From: Gorsachius magnificus
Lineage: Eukaryota > Chordata > Aves > Pelecaniformes > Ardeidae
Length of the DNA stretch: 64,000 nt
Assembly: GCA_034008185.1 (NCBI GenBank)
Contig: CM067084.1
Location: forward strand, 19,310,885 to 19,374,884
Reading direction: 5' to 3'
The position numbers and the translations under genes are program-made. The notes beneath the pieces were generated by a model that ran no database searches, was not told where the DNA came from, and was given only the letters and a program-made list of their open reading frames with translations. Shown here piece by piece: positions 61,101-64,000 of this stretch. The first letter of the stretch is position 1. Every line of letters starts with the position of its first letter.

Positions 61101-64000
61101 GTATCTCAGACAAAAATCACAGCTTATATCTGAAGAAGTTTTATGGGCATTCCCAAGATCTCAGTGTTGATGTGCATTGTCATTACATTGCTGTTGCAGA
61201 AACTTTAACAGTAACAAAGAATGAACACATTGAAATAGTAGGTTTGGGTTTTGGTTTTTTTTTTTTCTTTTTGCAGTTTACTTTTATATTGAAATTAATG
61301 ACTTGTATTTCTTTTTGTGACAAGCTAGATGATATATGCTAATAGCTCTTTCTGAGAGCTGCGCTAAGCTTGAATAGAATTAAATAAATCCAGAAACTGT
61401 AATGAAGCCTGATGGGAACAATGTATTATTACATTACCGGTATACTGTTCCTAGGGCTAGCCTTTGGCTTATATTTATCTGCTCTAAAAGACACTTTATT
61501 AGTTGCTCTTTTGTGTTATAGGAGTTAGTCTGGTTATTATAAAATAGCAGCAATGTCCATAGCTATCTTATTAATTTCATTATTTATTATCAGTTGTGAC
61601 AAGAAAAGTCAAGGAAAAATAGGTGGTTGAAGAATACAGACTGTGAAGTAAACTTTTTCTTAAGCAAAAGTTCTTCATATCCAGATACTTTAATTTGTTT
61701 TGTTGTACTTCATACCTATAGGGAAGAACTAAACAAGGTATTTTTTTAAGCCAATCATGAATTAAGGTGGCAGTGGTTCCTTCTTAGGAACTACTAAAGT
61801 TGCTTATAGCAGAAAGATGAAGAAATGTTTTGAAATGGCACAATTTAACAAATTAATTGTGGCCCAGAAATTTCATTGCTTATTTTTAATTATTTTGGCC
61901 TCATGTTTATTTTAAGGATTTAATATAAACATAAAATTATATTTGCATACGTATAGCATAAGTTTGGGCCTATCTATATGCAAATAGATTATATCTTAGT
62001 TGGCGTAAATCCTTAAAATGGAGGAGGGAAATCTAATGATACAGACCTAATTTGAGAGGCTATGTTGATGCTAATACTATTTTTGGCTTGGAAAATTAGA
62101 GGTAGGTGATAACTCAACCAGGATGCTTGAGGTTTAGCTGATATATAGAGGTTGTTTGCCTGTGTGTCTAGGGTGGGATTTTTTTTTATTTTTATAGCAG
62201 AGATGAGAATGTTTGCAGGCAACATGTGTCAAATATTACCAGTGTGCATGAAGAGCCTGGGAAAACTAAATGACTAATCAGCAAAAATGCAGTTTAGTGT
62301 AACAGGACATACACTTCCTTTGAAAATAGTCAATATGCGTAGGTTTCAGACTTTTTATAGATTCATGAGTACATTAATATAACATTTGCTTTTCTAAGTA
62401 TTTAACTGGTGTAATGTTGTAATTGGTGTAACGGAGCTTAGAACTTGAATTCTGTATCACCGACTTTACCTTAAGAGCAAGGAAGTATTTTCCTTCCTCA
62501 GTGCTGTCCGATGTTTTGCACTCAGGTGCCAGATGAAGGAAATCTATTAGTGAAAATTCAAACCCAGTTACTTTGTTGTGGTTGTGGGGTTTTGGGTTGG
62601 GGTTTTTTTTTGGTTTGTTGGTTGGTTGGGGTTTTTTTAAGTTCAACAGCAGATATCTGTAATTTCAACAACCTGCAAGCTTCTTTCAGTTGCCTGATGC
62701 CTTCTTACTCCCTAACCACTTATTCCTCCATTACAACCATGCTTCAGACCCTGTCAACCATTCTCCTCAAACTTCTTCCCTTGCCATCATCCCGGCTCCT
62801 TCCTAGTAGCATGCCTGGTGTTGCATCTGCTCTTACTCTGACCTGATGTGGTGTCAGTCACCTTGTGTTAGATATGCAACATGTGCATATGTTGCTCTTT
62901 GAAATTCTGCAATTTCAGAAATCATATATAAAATGTAGGACGTAGGAAATCAAAAATTAGCATTTGTCCTTTACTGAAGGTGGCTTGTGCATTGGGCAGG
63001 TGTTGCATCATTAACTGGAGAGGATGATGCTGGAGTGATTCTTTTTTCATTCTCCCTTGGTTCTTGTTCTCATAAGGACTGTAACAGTCTTGCATCTTGT
63101 TTTCTCTTTTGTCGTATCTTTGCATTGGGCTGTTTCAAATATATTGGCTGTGTTCTCATATCCTGTAAAGTTACTTCTACCCAGCTCTAAAGACTACTTT
63201 TGTTTAATGACCAGTAGCTAACCTTCTTGGCTTGTGTTTTTACCCTTGGAGATATCTGCTAGCATCCTGGGCTTCTACTATTAGGGATTTCTTCTGTGCT
63301 AGTATTATTCTTGTTGTTCTCAATGCCCAGTGAATAATATCCCGTGTTTACTTTCAGTGGAGTAACACCGTGTTCTTTTTAACCTTTTGTCACCCTCTTG
63401 CGTCCCCCCTCCCTTCTGCCCCCAGTCATCACATTTCACTGAATTTGGAAGTCATTCTGGCAAGAAGTGATCTTAGGGATCTCTCCAAAAAGGGCTTAAA
63501 ATCAGTACATTAAGAGAGTGCCATAGGAATGCTATTCCCCACAACAACCTACTTGCCTGTACTCCAGAGCATGCACTCTCATGCAACAGAACCTGTGATG
63601 TGGGCACGCCGCTTCACTAGTACTCTAGAGAAATAAGGCAACCTTAGACAAAATAGGAATATTGTCTGTGCATGACTTCGAGGTTCTCCTCTAGTAACTA
63701 ATTTCCACAGGTGTGCAATATATACACCTTGATTATTAAAAGCACTGGTCTCCTTTATTATTTTGTTATACTTCATTGAAGAGTTTTCAGTTGCAGCTAA
63801 TGAGAGAAGGTAATCAATAGTTCTCAGAAAACTTGAAATTGATTCATACTAGGCTCTTTCTATAGTAATTTATTTTTTGAAGTATGATAAAATCCATGAC
63901 AAGCAGCAAAATGCATTTGTAGAATTAAATCCCCGTATTAGCATAACTGTAACAAGAATTTAACAATGACTGCAGAAGCATAGCCACAGAATGATAGCAG
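55193..64000. other. AT-rich desert without recognised gene
   Basis: I see no gene, LTR or LINE to the end of the window. Frames are at most 111 codons and give no recognisable peptide. Low-complexity items are the AT-rich stretch at 55195-55500, an A-rich run at about 60550-60564, a T run near 61256-61277, and a T/G-rich tract at 62577-62641 followed by a pyrimidine-rich stretch to about 62840. Confidence 0.55.
62577..62641. repeat. T/G-rich low-complexity tract
   Basis: The tract reads as GGGTTTTGGG, T8 and GGTTGGTTGG blocks on the plus strand. The minus strand is correspondingly A/C-rich, giving a spurious Lys/Pro/Asn frame (62374-62646). Confidence 0.8.

Noticed and set aside
1..64000. 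tRNA, rRNA, CRISPR arrays or prokaryotic operons
   Set aside because: I saw no tRNA arm signatures, no rRNA sequence, no regularly spaced direct repeats and no clustered long frames. The genome type is vertebrate.

Overview
The window looks like non-coding nuclear DNA from a bird. The evidence is three CR1 LINE copies whose 3' ends carry the ATTCTATG-type tail, plus several LTR fragments of avian endogenous-retrovirus type. The background is AT-rich and low in CpG, with many short homopolymers and T/G-rich low-complexity tracts. There are no tRNA, rRNA or CRISPR signatures, and no host protein-coding exon that I can recognise. Nearly all open frames of 60-130 codons are chance frames or shadows of repeats. 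The window is therefore intergenic, or lies inside very long introns.

Layout: 1-1045 is a GC-richer block of unknown origin. 1046-9314 is AT-rich unique-looking DNA with a (CTAC)n microsatellite and a G-rich tract. 9315-11650 is a 5'-truncated CR1 on the minus strand that keeps an uninterrupted 747-codon reverse transcriptase frame. 13000-13564 is a solo LTR (plus strand) with a perfect 5-bp target-site duplication. 16476-17218 is a second solo LTR (minus strand). 21594-22630 is a third, about 1 kb long, with an internal minisatellite (minus strand). 24652-25239 is a fourth (minus strand). About 26140-27635 is a second CR1 (plus strand) that keeps its 5' region and ORF1 but has lost most of ORF2. 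28470-29145 is a very old L3/CR1-L-type LINE fossil. 29146-48049 is a long AT-rich desert holding a G20 run and T/G-rich tracts. 48050-49996 is a decayed CR1 with a second, tiny CR1 end attached to its tail (plus strand). 53970-55192 is a broken retrovirus-like element (minus strand): a 49-bp minisatellite leader, a tRNA-Lys-like primer-binding site and half an LTR. 55193-64000 is another AT-rich desert.

The elements do not form a functional system together. They record successive insertions: the L3-like fossil is the oldest, then the decayed CR1 at 48 kb and the internally deleted CR1 at 26 kb, with the CR1 at 9.4-11.6 kb youngest by frame integrity. I found no convincing new biological system. 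The most unusual points are the in-frame ORF1-ORF2 junction in the internally deleted CR1, the CR1-tail-on-CR1-tail arrangement, and a similar GC-rich minisatellite core in two different retroviral elements. Family assignments rest on remembered sequence patterns and visible motifs, not on a search.
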